NCBI RefSeq assembly: GCF_010729485.1
Contig: NZ_AP022609.1
Span: forward strand, 4,030,001-4,094,000
From: Mycolicibacter hiberniae
GTDB taxonomy: Bacteria; Actinomycetota; Actinomycetes; Mycobacteriales; Mycobacteriaceae
Length of the DNA: 64,000 bases
Direction of reading: 5' to 3'
Numbering within the stretch: the stretch's first letter is position 1; each line of letters opens with the position of its first letter. Positions 19,477 through 27,689 of the stretch are shown here, in pieces. The notes beneath the pieces were generated by a model, which did not search any database, was not told the DNA's origin, and saw only the letters and a program-made list of their open reading frames with translations. A program made the translations under genes and the position numbers.

Positions 19477-20515
19477 TCGAGTCCCCGGTGATGCCCGCCG
19501 CACGGCGCGCCGCCAGCCGGCGCTTCTGCGGCTCGATGGTGTAGCGCGGGTCCTTCGCCGAGGCCATGCCGGCCTCGAAGATCCCGACCCGGGTCAGCGC
19601 CGATGCGCCCAGCAGCGCCAGACCTGAGAGCGCCGCAAGGCCGCGGCGCCGCCCGCCCACCAGCGTCCCGACACCGCCGGCGATCGCCAGCCGTTCACTC
19701 CACCGCAGCATCGCCCCGGGGCGGCCGCGCCGCAGCGGCTCGGCGGCGGTCGGGTCCATCCGGTGTTCCATGGCGCGCGTCGCGATGAGATCGCCGAGCA
19801 CCCCGAGCACCGCCAGTCGCCGCGCCGGCCCGGCCTCGCGCACCGGCGTGGTCAGCATGGCCAGACCGCCGGAGGCCAGGCCGGCCGAGCTGACGAACAC
19901 GAACGGCAGGTCGCGGTGCGCGCCGTGCCAGGTCGGGGTCGCGGTGTCGCCGAGCAACACCGCGGTGTAGACGGCCAGCGGTGCGGCGAACACCGCGGCC
20001 TCCAGCCCGGCCGGTCCCTCCGCGGCCCGAAGTGCGGCGCGCAGCGGGCCCAGGGGCAGTCGCCGGCCGGTCAGCCGATCCACCTCGGCGGCGGCCGCCA
20101 CGGCGGTGCCCGCGCCGAACGCCGACAGGATCCATGAGCCCATGCTCATCGGTGAGGTCAACTTGATGGTGCGCAGCATGTTCACGAAGCGCTCCGGACG
20201 GCCCAGGTCGCTGATCAGGGCGGCCGTGCTCAGCCCGATCGCGCCGAGGGCGGACAGCCGGGCGTTGCGCCGCAACACCTTTCGGCCGGTGAGTTGGGCG
20301 CCGGCGGCCAGCAGGCCGGATCCGCCCGCCACGCCGCCCAGAAACAGATACGCGGCGATCTCATGGGACCACGGTGCCGGCTTGACCACCGGGCGCCCGT
20401 AGTAGGAGCTGAACTGCACGTCGGGAACCATCGCCATCTCGCGGCCACCGTCCCCGCCGCCACCGCGCCGGCGTTTGCCGCCACCGCGGCGTGGCCCGTC
20501 GGGTACCGCGCTCAT
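19460..20515 (-). CDS. NrfD/PsrC-family membrane subunit of formate dehydrogenase
   Basis: A 351-residue multi-spanning membrane protein. After a Gly/Arg-rich N-terminus it has about eight or nine hydrophobic helices, for example IAAYLFLGGVAGGSGLLAAG and AAVFAAPLAVYTAVLLGDT. The conserved Asn/Asp-rich NrfD loops lie between the helices. Such subunits pass electrons from the FeS subunit to menaquinone without haem. Its ATG overlaps the stop of the FeS gene (ATGA), so the three dehydrogenase genes form one coupled operon. It replaces the cytochrome b subunit of E. coli FDH-N. Confidence 0.88.
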   Translation of the reverse strand: MSAVPDGPRRGGGKRRRGGGGDGGREMAMVPDVQFSSYYGRPVVKPAPWSHEIAAYLFLGGVAGGSGLLAAGAQLTGRKVLRRNARLSALGAIGLSTAALISDLGRPERFVNMLRTIKLTSPMSMGSWILSAFGAGTAVAAAAEVDRLTGRRLPLGPLRAALRAAEGPAGLEAAVFAAPLAVYTAVLLGDTATPTWHGAHRDLPFVFVSSAGLASGGLAMLTTPVREAGPARRLAVLGVLGDLIATRAMEHRMDPTAAEPLRRGRPGAMLRWSERLAIAGGVGTLVGGRRRGLAALSGLALLGASALTRVGIFEAGMASAKDPRYTIEPQKRRLAARRAAGITGDSITTAD

Positions 20516-21474
20516 CGGCGTCCTCCCCAGAAGGCGACGGCCGCGGCGGCCAGCATTCCCGCCGCCGCCATCGCCGATCGCTTGAGCATGGCCGGCAGGT
20601 CGGCGGTGCCCACCCGCGGGTCGGGCGGCAGCCCGTACACCTCCGGCTCGTCGAGCAGCAGGAAGACCGAACCGGTGCCGCCCACACCGTCATGCTCATT
20701 GGCCCCGTACAGCCGGGCCTCGGTACGGCCCTGGGCGTGCAGTTGGGCCACCCGCTGCCGGGCCCGCTCGACCAGGTCGTCGTGGTCGCCGAACCGGATG
20801 GACTGGGTCGGGCAGGTCTGCGCGCAGGCCGGCGGCGCTCCGTCGACCATCCGGTCGTAGCACAGCGTGCACTTTTGGGCGACGCCGCTGTTGGGCACCG
20901 GTTCCGGGCCGCGGCCGGTCCGCGGCGCGGCGGTGCCGTCGGTGCGGCGTTCGATCACCCCGAACGGGCACGCCGGCACGCAGTTGCCGCAGCCGTTGCA
21001 GACGTCGGCCTGCACCACCACCGTGCCGAACTCGGTGCGGAACAGCGAACCGGTCGGGCACACATCCAGGCAGCCCGCGTGCGTGCAGTGCTTGCAGACG
21101 TCCGAGGCCATCAGCCAGCGGAACTGATCGGTGTCCGGCGGCGCGAGATCCGGTGTGGTGTCGGGCATCTTCGGCATGCCCAGGCTGATCAGTCGGCGCC
21201 CGGACTCCCTGGCCTCTTCGATGCGGTCACGGTTCTGCTCGATGAACGCCACGTGCCGCCAGGTGCTGGCGCCCAGCGCGCCGGTGTTGTCGTAGGACGA
21301 GCCGAGCAACTCCAGCGGACCGTCCTGGGGGTTGTGGTTCCACTCCTTGCACGCCACTTCGCAGGCCTTGCAACCGATACAGATCGACGTGTCGGTGAAG
21401 AACCCCTTGCGTGCATGTTGCGCCGACCACCGGGCGTCGGCGGCCGGGTCGGTCGGCCCGGACAGTTGTCCCAT
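20512..21474 (-). CDS. Formate dehydrogenase iron-sulfur subunit
   Basis: A 320-residue ferredoxin-like subunit of the FdnH/HybA type. Four 4Fe-4S cluster motifs are visible: CIGCKACEVACKEW, CKHCTHAGCLDVCPTG, CNGCGNCVPACPFG and CTLCYDRM, the last with the distant CAQTCPTQS. The C-terminal hydrophobic segment AAAGMLAAAAVAFWGG is a membrane anchor like that of FdnH. It connects the catalytic subunit to the NrfD membrane subunit. Its ATG overlaps the fdhA stop as TGATG. Confidence 0.93.
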   Translation of the reverse strand: MGQLSGPTDPAADARWSAQHARKGFFTDTSICIGCKACEVACKEWNHNPQDGPLELLGSSYDNTGALGASTWRHVAFIEQNRDRIEEARESGRRLISLGMPKMPDTTPDLAPPDTDQFRWLMASDVCKHCTHAGCLDVCPTGSLFRTEFGTVVVQADVCNGCGNCVPACPFGVIERRTDGTAAPRTGRGPEPVPNSGVAQKCTLCYDRMVDGAPPACAQTCPTQSIRFGDHDDLVERARQRVAQLHAQGRTEARLYGANEHDGVGGTGSVFLLLDEPEVYGLPPDPRVGTADLPAMLKRSAMAAAGMLAAAAVAFWGGRR

Positions 21475-24400
21475 CAGTCCCGCCCTTCCGGATCGATGGC
21501 ATTATTGCCGGTCTGCGGCGTTGTGCCGGAGCGGCTTTGGTATTCGGCGATCAGGTGCAGCAGCTCTTGCCCGTGGGGGCGCCGGCCCGGGCGGATGTCG
21601 CACGCGCCGACCTTGGATTCCTGGATCTGCACGTTGGGATCCAGGGTCACCCCCAGCAGATCGTTGGCGGAGTCGCCGCTGACCATCGCATCCCCGCCGA
21701 CTCCCCAGTGGTAGGGCAGCCCGATCTGGTGCACGGTATGACCGCCGACGATCAACGGTGTCATCCGGTCGGTCACCAGCACCCGCGCCTCGATCGCCGC
21801 GCGCGGCGAAACGATGGTGGCCCAGCCGAAATTCTCCAGGCCCCGTTCGGCGGCCAGCGCGGGGGAGACCTCGCAGAACATCTCCGGCTGGAGTTCGGCC
21901 AGATACGGCAGCCAGCGGCTCATGCCGCCGGCCGTGTGGTGCTCGGTGAGCCGGTAGGTGGTGAACACGTACGGGTAGACATCCACACCCGGCTCCCCGG
22001 CGCTGGGAGCCGTCAGATTGTCCTTGCGCGGGAAGGTGATTCGCGCGGGGTTGCGCTGCTGGTGGTAGACCGCGTTGGCGACCGGCGACTCCTGCGGCTC
22101 GTAGTGGGTGGGCAACGGGCCGTCCACCACCCCCTTGGGCGCGAACAGCCAGCCCTTGCCGTCGGACTGCATGATGAACGGGTCGTCGCCGGCCAGCGCG
22201 TCCGGGCCGCCCAGGGCCGAGTCGGGCCGCGCTCCCGGGGCGCGGTCGACGATGAAGTCGGGCACATCGTGACCCACCCAGCGGCCCAGCTCGGCGTCCC
22301 ACCAGACGTAGCGTTTGCGTTCGCTCCACGGCACCCCGGCGGGGTCGGCCGAGGCCCGGTTGTACAGGATCCGCCGATCGGCCGGCCACGCCCAGCCCCA
22401 CTCCGACTGGCTGGGTCCCGGCCCGCCGCCGGGGACCCGGCGGGCCGCCCGGTTGACACCGTCGGCGTAGACCCCGGCGTAGATCCAGCAGCCGGCGGCC
22501 GTGGATCCGTCGGCGCGCAGCTCGGCGAAGCCCGAGACGCACCGACCGGCATCCGGGCCCGTCAACTGTCGCCCGTTGACTTCGGCCAGCACGAATTCCG
22601 GGTCGGGGTCGCCGTGCTCGTCGACGGGATAGTCCCAGACCAGATCCAGCAGCGGCCGGTCCCGGGGATCGGTCGACGCGGCGAGCTTCTCGCGGATGCG
22701 GCTGCCCAGCCTGACGAAGAACTGCAGCTCGCTGATGCAGTCGCCCGGGGGTGCGACGGCCTGGTGTCGCCACTGCAGCAGGCGCTGGGTCTGGGTGAAT
22801 GTCCCGGCCTTCTCGACGTGGCTGGCCGCCGGCAGGAAGAACACCTCGGTCTCGATGTCTTCGGTGCGCAGTTCGCCGGAGGCGATCTCGGGGCCGTCCT
22901 TCCACCAGGTGGCCGACTCGATCAGGTTCAGGTCCCGCACCACCAGCCACTTCAGATGCGACATGCCCAGGCGCTGCTGGCGGCCGTTGGCCGAACCGAC
23001 GGCCGGGTTCTGCCCGAGCAGGAAATAGCCCTCCACCTCGTCGTCCAGCATGCCGGTCACGGTCTGGTAGGTGCCGTGAGCGCCGGTCAGCTTCGGCAGG
23101 TAGTCGAACGCCCAGTCGTTGTCGGCGGTCGCGGCGTCGCCCCACCACGCCCGCAACAGACTGACCAGATAGGCGTCGGCGTTGGCCCAAAAGCCCTTCT
23201 GGCCCTTCGAGCCGACCCGGTCCAGGTATTGGCCGAGGGTGTCGTCGCGCCCGGCCTTGGGCATCGGCAGATAGCCGGGCAGCATGTCGTAGAGGGTGGG
23301 GATATCGGTGGAGCCCTGAATGCTGGCATGGCCGCGCAGCGCCATGATCCCGCCGCCCGGCCGGCCCACGTTGCCCAACAGCAGCTGCAGGATCGCGGCG
23401 GTGCGAATGTATTGGGCGCCCAGGGTGTGTTGTGTCCAGCCGACCGCGTAGGCGAAGCAGGTGGTGCGTTCGCGTCCCGAGTTGGCCGTCACCGCACGGG
23501 CCAGGTAGGCGAACATCTCGGGGTCGATGCCGCAGACTTCGCGGACCATCTCGGGGGTGTAGCGCGCATAGTGCCGCTTGAGGATCTGGAAGACCGTCTG
23601 CGGGTGCTGCAGGGTTTCGTCGCGCAGTACCCGGGGGTGTTCGAGCGGCGGGCCGGCAGCGCCGAGTGTCTCGCCGGCCGCGCGCGCCGAGGCGCTGCTG
23701 CCGTGCTCGTGGCCGCCGCCGGGGGAGCCGATGACACCGTCATCGCGACTCTGATACGCCCAACTCGTCGGGTCGTACTGCCCGGTCTCGGGGTCGAACC
23801 CGGAGAACAACCCGCCCAGGTCCTCGGTGTCGCGGAAGTCCTCGCTGATCAGCGTCGCGGCGTTGGTGTAGGCGAGCACGTAGTCACGGAACCACAGGTC
23901 GTGGGTGAGCACGTGGTTGATCAGCGCACCCAGCAGCACCACGTCGGAGCCGGCCCGGATCGGGATGTGCTTGTCGCACACCGCCGAAGTCCGGGTGAAC
24001 CGCGGATCGACATGGATCACCACCGCACCGCGGGCCTTGGCCTCCTCCACCCACTGGAATCCCACCGGATGGCATTCGGCCATGTTCGAGCCCTGGATGA
24101 CGATGCAGTCGGCATTCGCCATGTCTTGCAGATATTGCGTCGCGCCACCGCGACCGAAGGAGGCTCCCAGACCGGGAACCGTGGCGGAGTGTCAAATACG
24201 AGCTTGGTTGTCGATCTGTATCACGCCGGCGGCGGTGAAGAGTTTCTTGATGACGTAGTTCTCTTCGTTGTCCAGGGTCGCACCGCCCAGCGAGGCGATG
24301 CCCCTGGTGCGCCGCAGCGGCCGGCCCGCGCTGTCGTGCTCCTGCCACTTGGTGCGCCGCGACGCGATGAACCGGTCGGCCACCATGTCGATCGCGGTGT

Positions 24401-24758
24401 CCAGTTCCAGCGGCTGCCACTGCGTAGCGCGCGGTGCCCGGTAGAGCACGGCGACCTGGCGGCCCGGTGAGTTGACCAACTGTTCGCTCGCCGCGCCTTT
24501 CGGGCACAGCCGACCGCGCGAGATCGGCGAGTTCGGATCGCCCTCGATCTGCACGACCTTCTCGTCTTTGACGTAGACGCGCTGGCCGCAGCCCACCGCG
24601 CAGTACGGGCAGACGCTGCTGACCACCCGGTCGGCGGTCGCGGTTCGCGGCGCAACGCTGCGGGTCTGCTCGGAGGTCACCGCCGGGCCGCGGCCGAACA
24701 CGTCGCCGGTGCGCAGCTGCCGGATCACCGGCCACTCCAGGAATTTTCGCTGAGCCAT
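21474..24758 (-). CDS. fdhA: Formate dehydrogenase catalytic subunit, selenoprotein (Sec189 encoded by UGA)
   Basis: A single 1095-codon gene interrupted by one in-frame TGA at 24192-24194. The context [13 protein letters not shown] matches the QAR-x-U-H active site of FdnG/FdhF enzymes, so the codon is read as selenocysteine, a ligand of the Mo/W-bis-MGD cofactor. The N-terminal 4Fe-4S motif is CPYCAVGCG ... RLCPKG, followed by ERGI-like [17 protein letters not shown]. Downstream, [12 protein letters not shown] and the C-terminal molybdopterin-dinucleotide domain are intact. A SECIS hairpin follows the UGA. The start ATG 24758 gives [15 protein letters not shown], without a twin-arginine signal. 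The enzyme oxidises formate to CO2. The selA, selB, selC and selD genes are not in this window. Confidence 0.92.
24162..24180 (-). promoter_or_regulatory. SECIS element for selenocysteine insertion
   Basis: On the minus strand, 11 nt after the UGA, GGUUCCC-GGUCU-GGGAGCC folds into a 7-bp stem with a GGUCU loop. The loop begins 18 nt after the UGA, the same loop sequence and distance as I recall for E. coli fdhF. SelB binds this kind of hairpin to place Sec-tRNA at the UGA. The hairpin is inside the coding sequence. Confidence 0.85.
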
Positions 24759-24848
24759 CCCCGTAGCGTAGTCCGCAGAACTGCGCGTGACGCCCCCTTC
24801 GACGGCAACCGGGCGCCGCGGCCGACACCGACCCGCGATGATGGAGCG

Positions 24849-25688
24849 ATGAGTCGGATAACGCAGCGCCGGCGGGTCAGCCGCCTCGTCGCAGGGCAGG
24901 CGACGCAGCGGCTGGAGACACTGGCGGTGGAGGAACCGCTGGAAATCCGGCTGGACGGCCGGCCGCTCACCGTCACCATGCGCACGCCGGGTTCCGATGT
25001 CGAGCTGGCGCAGGGCTTCTTGCTCTCCGAGGGCATCATCGCCGGGCGGGCCGACGTGCAGAGCGCGCGTTACTGCGGCGAATCGGGGTCCATCGACACC
25101 TACAACGTGCTGGACGTGACGCTGGCGCCGCACGTGCCACCGCCGGTGGTGGACATCTCCCGCAATTTCTATGCCACCTCCTCGTGTGGCATCTGCGGCA
25201 AGGCCGCCCTGGACGCGGTGCGTCTTTCGAGCCGATACCGCCCGGGCGACGACCCGGTCCGGTTGCCCGCGGCGGCGTTGACCGCGCTGCCCGAGCAGTT
25301 GCGGGCCGCGCAGGACGTCTTCGCCCGCACCGGAGGTCTGCATGCCGCGGCGCTGTTCGACTTCACCGACGGCGGCGCCATGCAGGTCGTCCGGGAGGAC
25401 ATCGGCCGGCACAACGCCGTCGACAAGGTGATCGGCTGGGCGCTGGAGCGCGGCCGGGTTCCGTTGACCGGGTCGGTGCTGCTGGTCAGTGGGCGGGCTT
25501 CGTTCGAGTTGACCCAGAAGGCGGTGATGGCCGGGGCGCCCATCCTGGCCGCGGTGTCGGCGCCGTCGTCGCTGGCGGTCGACTTGGCCGAGGAATGCGG
25601 GTTGACGCTGGTCGCGTTCCTGCGGGGCGACTCGATGAACGTCTACAGCCGTCCCGACCGCATCACCGCTGGCGATCTGCGGCAATAG
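24849..25688 (+). CDS. fdhD: Formate dehydrogenase accessory sulfurtransferase FdhD
   Basis: A 279-residue protein that passes sulfur from a cysteine desulfurase to the molybdenum cofactor, which formate dehydrogenase needs. The CxxC motif is in [15 protein letters not shown] (near residue 117). [34 protein letters not shown] and RDSMN-like [14 protein letters not shown] are family signatures. It is divergent from fdhA with a 90-bp gap that must hold both promoters. Confidence 0.95.
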   Translation: MSRITQRRRVSRLVAGQATQRLETLAVEEPLEIRLDGRPLTVTMRTPGSDVELAQGFLLSEGIIAGRADVQSARYCGESGSIDTYNVLDVTLAPHVPPPVVDISRNFYATSSCGICGKAALDAVRLSSRYRPGDDPVRLPAAALTALPEQLRAAQDVFARTGGLHAAALFDFTDGGAMQVVREDIGRHNAVDKVIGWALERGRVPLTGSVLLVSGRASFELTQKAVMAGAPILAAVSAPSSLAVDLAEECGLTLVAFLRGDSMNVYSRPDRITAGDLRQ

Positions 25689-25860
25689 ATCGAAAACCTA
25701 GGTAAACGGCGTAGCATCAGGCCTCAGTTATCGACCGGACCGATTGCGTGCCGTCCGGGAAAGCGCTCCGTGCCCCCGCGATCGGCCCGGTTGCATCCTC
25801 GAGGGAACCCGAGCGGCCCGGTCCGCGACTAATCGGTAGTTGAGGAATAGGGGTGTGGAG

Positions 25861-26154
25861 ATGAGCTTGTTGGATGCGCATATTCCGCAGTTGGTCGCCT
25901 CGGAGTCGGCGTTCGGCGCCAAGGCGGCGTTGATGCGGTCGACGATGGCGCAGGCGGAGCAGGCGGCGATGTCGGCGCAGGCGTTTCACGTCGGTGAGGC
26001 GGCGGCGGCGTTTCAGGGGTCGCATGCGCGGTTTGTGGCGATGGCGGCGCGGGTGAATGCGTTGCTGGACATGGCGCAGGTCAATCTGGCGGATGCCGGT
26101 TCGACGTATGTGGCCGCCGATGCGGCTGCGGCTTCGGGTTACACCGGGGTTTAG
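25861..26154 (+). CDS. esxG: ESX-3 secreted protein EsxG, upstream copy
   Basis: A 97-residue WXG100-superfamily helical hairpin (MSLLDAHIPQLVASESAFG) that pairs 1:1 with EsxH and is exported by ESX-3 for iron and zinc acquisition. The C-terminal YVAAD fits the YxxxD/E secretion signal. The helix-turn region has FQGSHARF in place of WxG, as usual for EsxG. It differs from the copy inside the ESX-3 operon only at residue 22 (Ala here). Start ATG 25861 is preceded by GGGGTGTGGAG. The 172 bp upstream show a possible -10 (TAGCAT, 25712-25717) but no clear Zur or IdeR box. Confidence 0.95.
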   Translation: MSLLDAHIPQLVASESAFGAKAALMRSTMAQAEQAAMSAQAFHVGEAAAAFQGSHARFVAMAARVNALLDMAQVNLADAGSTYVAADAAAASGYTGV

Positions 26155-26187
26155 GGCTATCGGGGCCAGAGACAGGAGAACAGTCTG

Positions 26188-26475
26188 ATGTCGCAGATTA
26201 TGTACAACTACCCGGCGATGCTGGCGCATGCCGCGGAGATGAACACCTACGCCGGGACGTTGCAGGCCGTGGGTGCCGATATCGCCAGTGAGCAGGCGGC
26301 GTTGTCGGCGGCGTGGCACGGTGATACGTCGATGACGTATCAGGCGTGGCAGGCGCAGTGGAACCAGGCGATGGAGGAGTTGGTGCTGGCCTATCGGGCG
26401 ATGGCCACCACGCACGAGACCAACACGTTGATGATGAACGCGCGCGACACCGCCGAAGCCGCCAAGTGGGGCTGA
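26188..26475 (+). CDS. esxH: ESX-3 secreted protein EsxH, upstream copy
   Basis: A 95-residue WXG100 protein (TB10.4 type), partner of Esx[19 protein letters not shown] is the conserved N-terminus, WHG the WxG turn (near residue 43), and [10 protein letters not shown] the C-terminus. It is identical at the protein level to the second EsxH at 37233-37520. It follows esxG after 33 bp with ribosome site GACAGGAGAAC. Confidence 0.95.
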   Translation: MSQIMYNYPAMLAHAAEMNTYAGTLQAVGADIASEQAALSAAWHGDTSMTYQAWQAQWNQAMEELVLAYRAMATTHETNTLMMNARDTAEAAKWG

Positions 26476-26509
26476 CGCGGTTGCACCGTGCGCGGGTGGG
26501 GAGGGCGAC

Positions 26510-27418
26510 ATGCCGCTGATGCGCAGTGAAGGTGACAGCTGGGACATCACCAGCAGCGTGGGGTCGACCGCGCTGTTCGTCGCGGCGGCCCGGGCGCTGG
26601 AAGCCGCCAAGCCCGATCCGGCGGCGGTCGATCCCTATGCGAAGTTGTTCTGCCGGGCGGCCGGTGGCGACTGGGCGGCGGTGCTCGATGGCCGCCTGCC
26701 CGACCACGAACTGGCGTCCGCTGATTTCGGGGAGCCCTTCGTCAACTTCCAGGGCGCGCGCACCCGCTACTTCGACGACTACTTCAGCGCTGTCATGGCG
26801 GCCGGGGTGCGCCAGGTGGTGATTCTGGCGGCCGGGCTGGACTCCCGGGCGTACCGGCTGCCGTGGCCGGACGGAACGACGATCTTCGAGTTGGACCAGC
26901 CGCAGGTGCTCGCCTTCAAGAGCTATGTGCTGTCCCAGCGCGGTATCCGGCCCAGGGCGAAGCGCCATGAGGTCGCCGTCGACCTGCGGGACGACTGGTC
27001 GCAGGCGCTGCGTGACGCCGGCTTCGATCCCACTCGGCCCTCGGCGTGGATCGCCGAGGGTCTGCTGATCTATCTCCCCGCCGAGGCGCAACAGCAGCTG
27101 TTCGCCGGCATCGAGCGGCTGACGGCCCCGGGCAGTTATGTCGCGGTCGAGGACGGCGCGCCGATGCCGCCGCAGGACTACGAAGCGGCCGTGGCCGCCG
27201 AAGTCGAGGCGGGCGACGACAGCCGCATCTTCCATCGGCTGGTCTACAACGAGCGTCACGCGCCCGCCGATCTGTGGTTCGGCGCGCGCGGGTGGACCGT
27301 CACCGTGACGCCGCTGGAGTCCTGTCTGCGGGAGCTGGGTCGTCCGGTGCCGGATCCGGACACTCCGGCCGGGCAGATGATCCGGCGGAACTCCCTGGTG
27401 CGGGCCGTCAAGGGCTAG
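26510..27418 (+). CDS. SAM-dependent methyltransferase (Rv0281-like, TIGR00027 family)
   Basis: A 302-residue putative O-methyltransferase of the mycobacterial family that has many paralogues. SAM-binding residues lie in [18 protein letters not shown] (about residues 103-120); EGLLIYLP and FELDQP are family motifs. The same gene, Rv0281, precedes eccA3 in M. tuberculosis, so the position is ancestral. The substrate is unknown. It starts 34 bp after the esxH copy and may share its transcript. Confidence 0.87.
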   Translation: MPLMRSEGDSWDITSSVGSTALFVAAARALEAAKPDPAAVDPYAKLFCRAAGGDWAAVLDGRLPDHELASADFGEPFVNFQGARTRYFDDYFSAVMAAGVRQVVILAAGLDSRAYRLPWPDGTTIFELDQPQVLAFKSYVLSQRGIRPRAKRHEVAVDLRDDWSQALRDAGFDPTRPSAWIAEGLLIYLPAEAQQQLFAGIERLTAPGSYVAVEDGAPMPPQDYEAAVAAEVEAGDDSRIFHRLVYNERHAPADLWFGARGWTVTVTPLESCLRELGRPVPDPDTPAGQMIRRNSLVRAVKG

Positions 27419-27466
27419 CTGCGGTCGTCAGAGCGAACCGTTGCCGACGAGTGAGCCGGCATGCGG

Positions 27467-27498
27467 TAGCGTGCAAAGCAATCGAAAATGATTTTCAA
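27467..27498 (+). promoter_or_regulatory. Promoter with candidate Zur box upstream of eccA3
   Basis: A -10 box TAGCGT at 27467-27472 is followed at 27484-27496 by the perfect palindrome GAAAATGATTTTC. This is the core of the mycobacterial Zur (FurB) operator. The box covers the region just after the probable start point, so zinc-bound Zur would block transcription of ESX-3. Zur control of ESX-3 is established in M. tuberculosis; here it is inferred from the motif. Confidence 0.75.
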
Positions 27499-27512
27499 TA
27501 AGGAGTCGGTCA

Positions 27513-27689
27513 ATGGGTTGGAACGACGTCGGTGCGCCTACGTCCGGTCCGGGGGCGGTACGCCGCTTCGCGGCGGTGATGGAAGTCGCCCGGCGATCGC
27601 CTCGATCGACCTCGACAGTTAGCTTATGCAATGCTAACTTCAGCCGAATTGGTTCAGTCAATGACAGCGAAGGGGCGAGCCACGCATGA
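27513..27689 (+). CDS. Possible 58-residue leader ORF coupled to eccA3
   Basis: ATG 27513 lies 6 bp after an AAGGAG ribosome site and 15 bp after the Zur box. The frame (MGWNDVGAPTSGPGAVRRF...) ends with a TGA that overlaps the eccA3 ATG as ATGA. I recognise no protein family, and the frame contains the IdeR box, so it may be a regulatory leader or chance. The start site and coupled stop are what make it worth listing. Confidence 0.4.
   Translation: MGWNDVGAPTSGPGAVRRFAAVMEVARRSPRSTSTVSLCNANFSRIGSVNDSEGASHA
27619..27640 (+). promoter_or_regulatory. Candidate IdeR box and -10 element upstream of eccA3
   Basis: TTAGCTTATGCAATGCTAA at 27619-27637 matches 14 of 19 bases of the IdeR consensus, with perfect GTTAGC/GCTAAC arms (27618-27638). 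A -10 box TAACTT at 27635-27640 overlaps its right arm, so iron-bound IdeR would occlude RNA polymerase. The eccA3 start follows about 40 bp after the predicted start point. Confidence 0.7.

Larger units (their letters stand above)
25849..26477 (+). repeat. 629-bp direct repeat, copy 1 (contains esxG-esxH)
   Basis: This segment recurs at 36894-37522, 11,045 bp away in the same orientation, with two base differences that I can see. One changes Ala22 to Gly in EsxG; the other is a silent G to C in esxH. Identity starts 12 bp before the esxG ATG and ends 2 bp after the esxH stop, so exactly the two-gene unit is duplicated. Confidence 0.93.

Noticed and set aside
21411..24470. A 1019-codon plus-strand open frame across the formate dehydrogenase region.
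   Set aside because: It is antisense to fdhA, has no family resemblance and reflects the GC-rich mirror frame of the real gene.
24122..24758. Reading the formate dehydrogenase as two genes or as a pseudogene with a nonsense mutation.
   Set aside because: The stop is UGA at the exact Sec position, a SECIS hairpin follows, and the rest of the gene is intact.
25689..25848. An IdeR box (around cctaggtaaac) before the upstream esxG copy.
   Set aside because: Only a short ACCTAGGT palindrome fits; it does not match the 19-bp consensus well.
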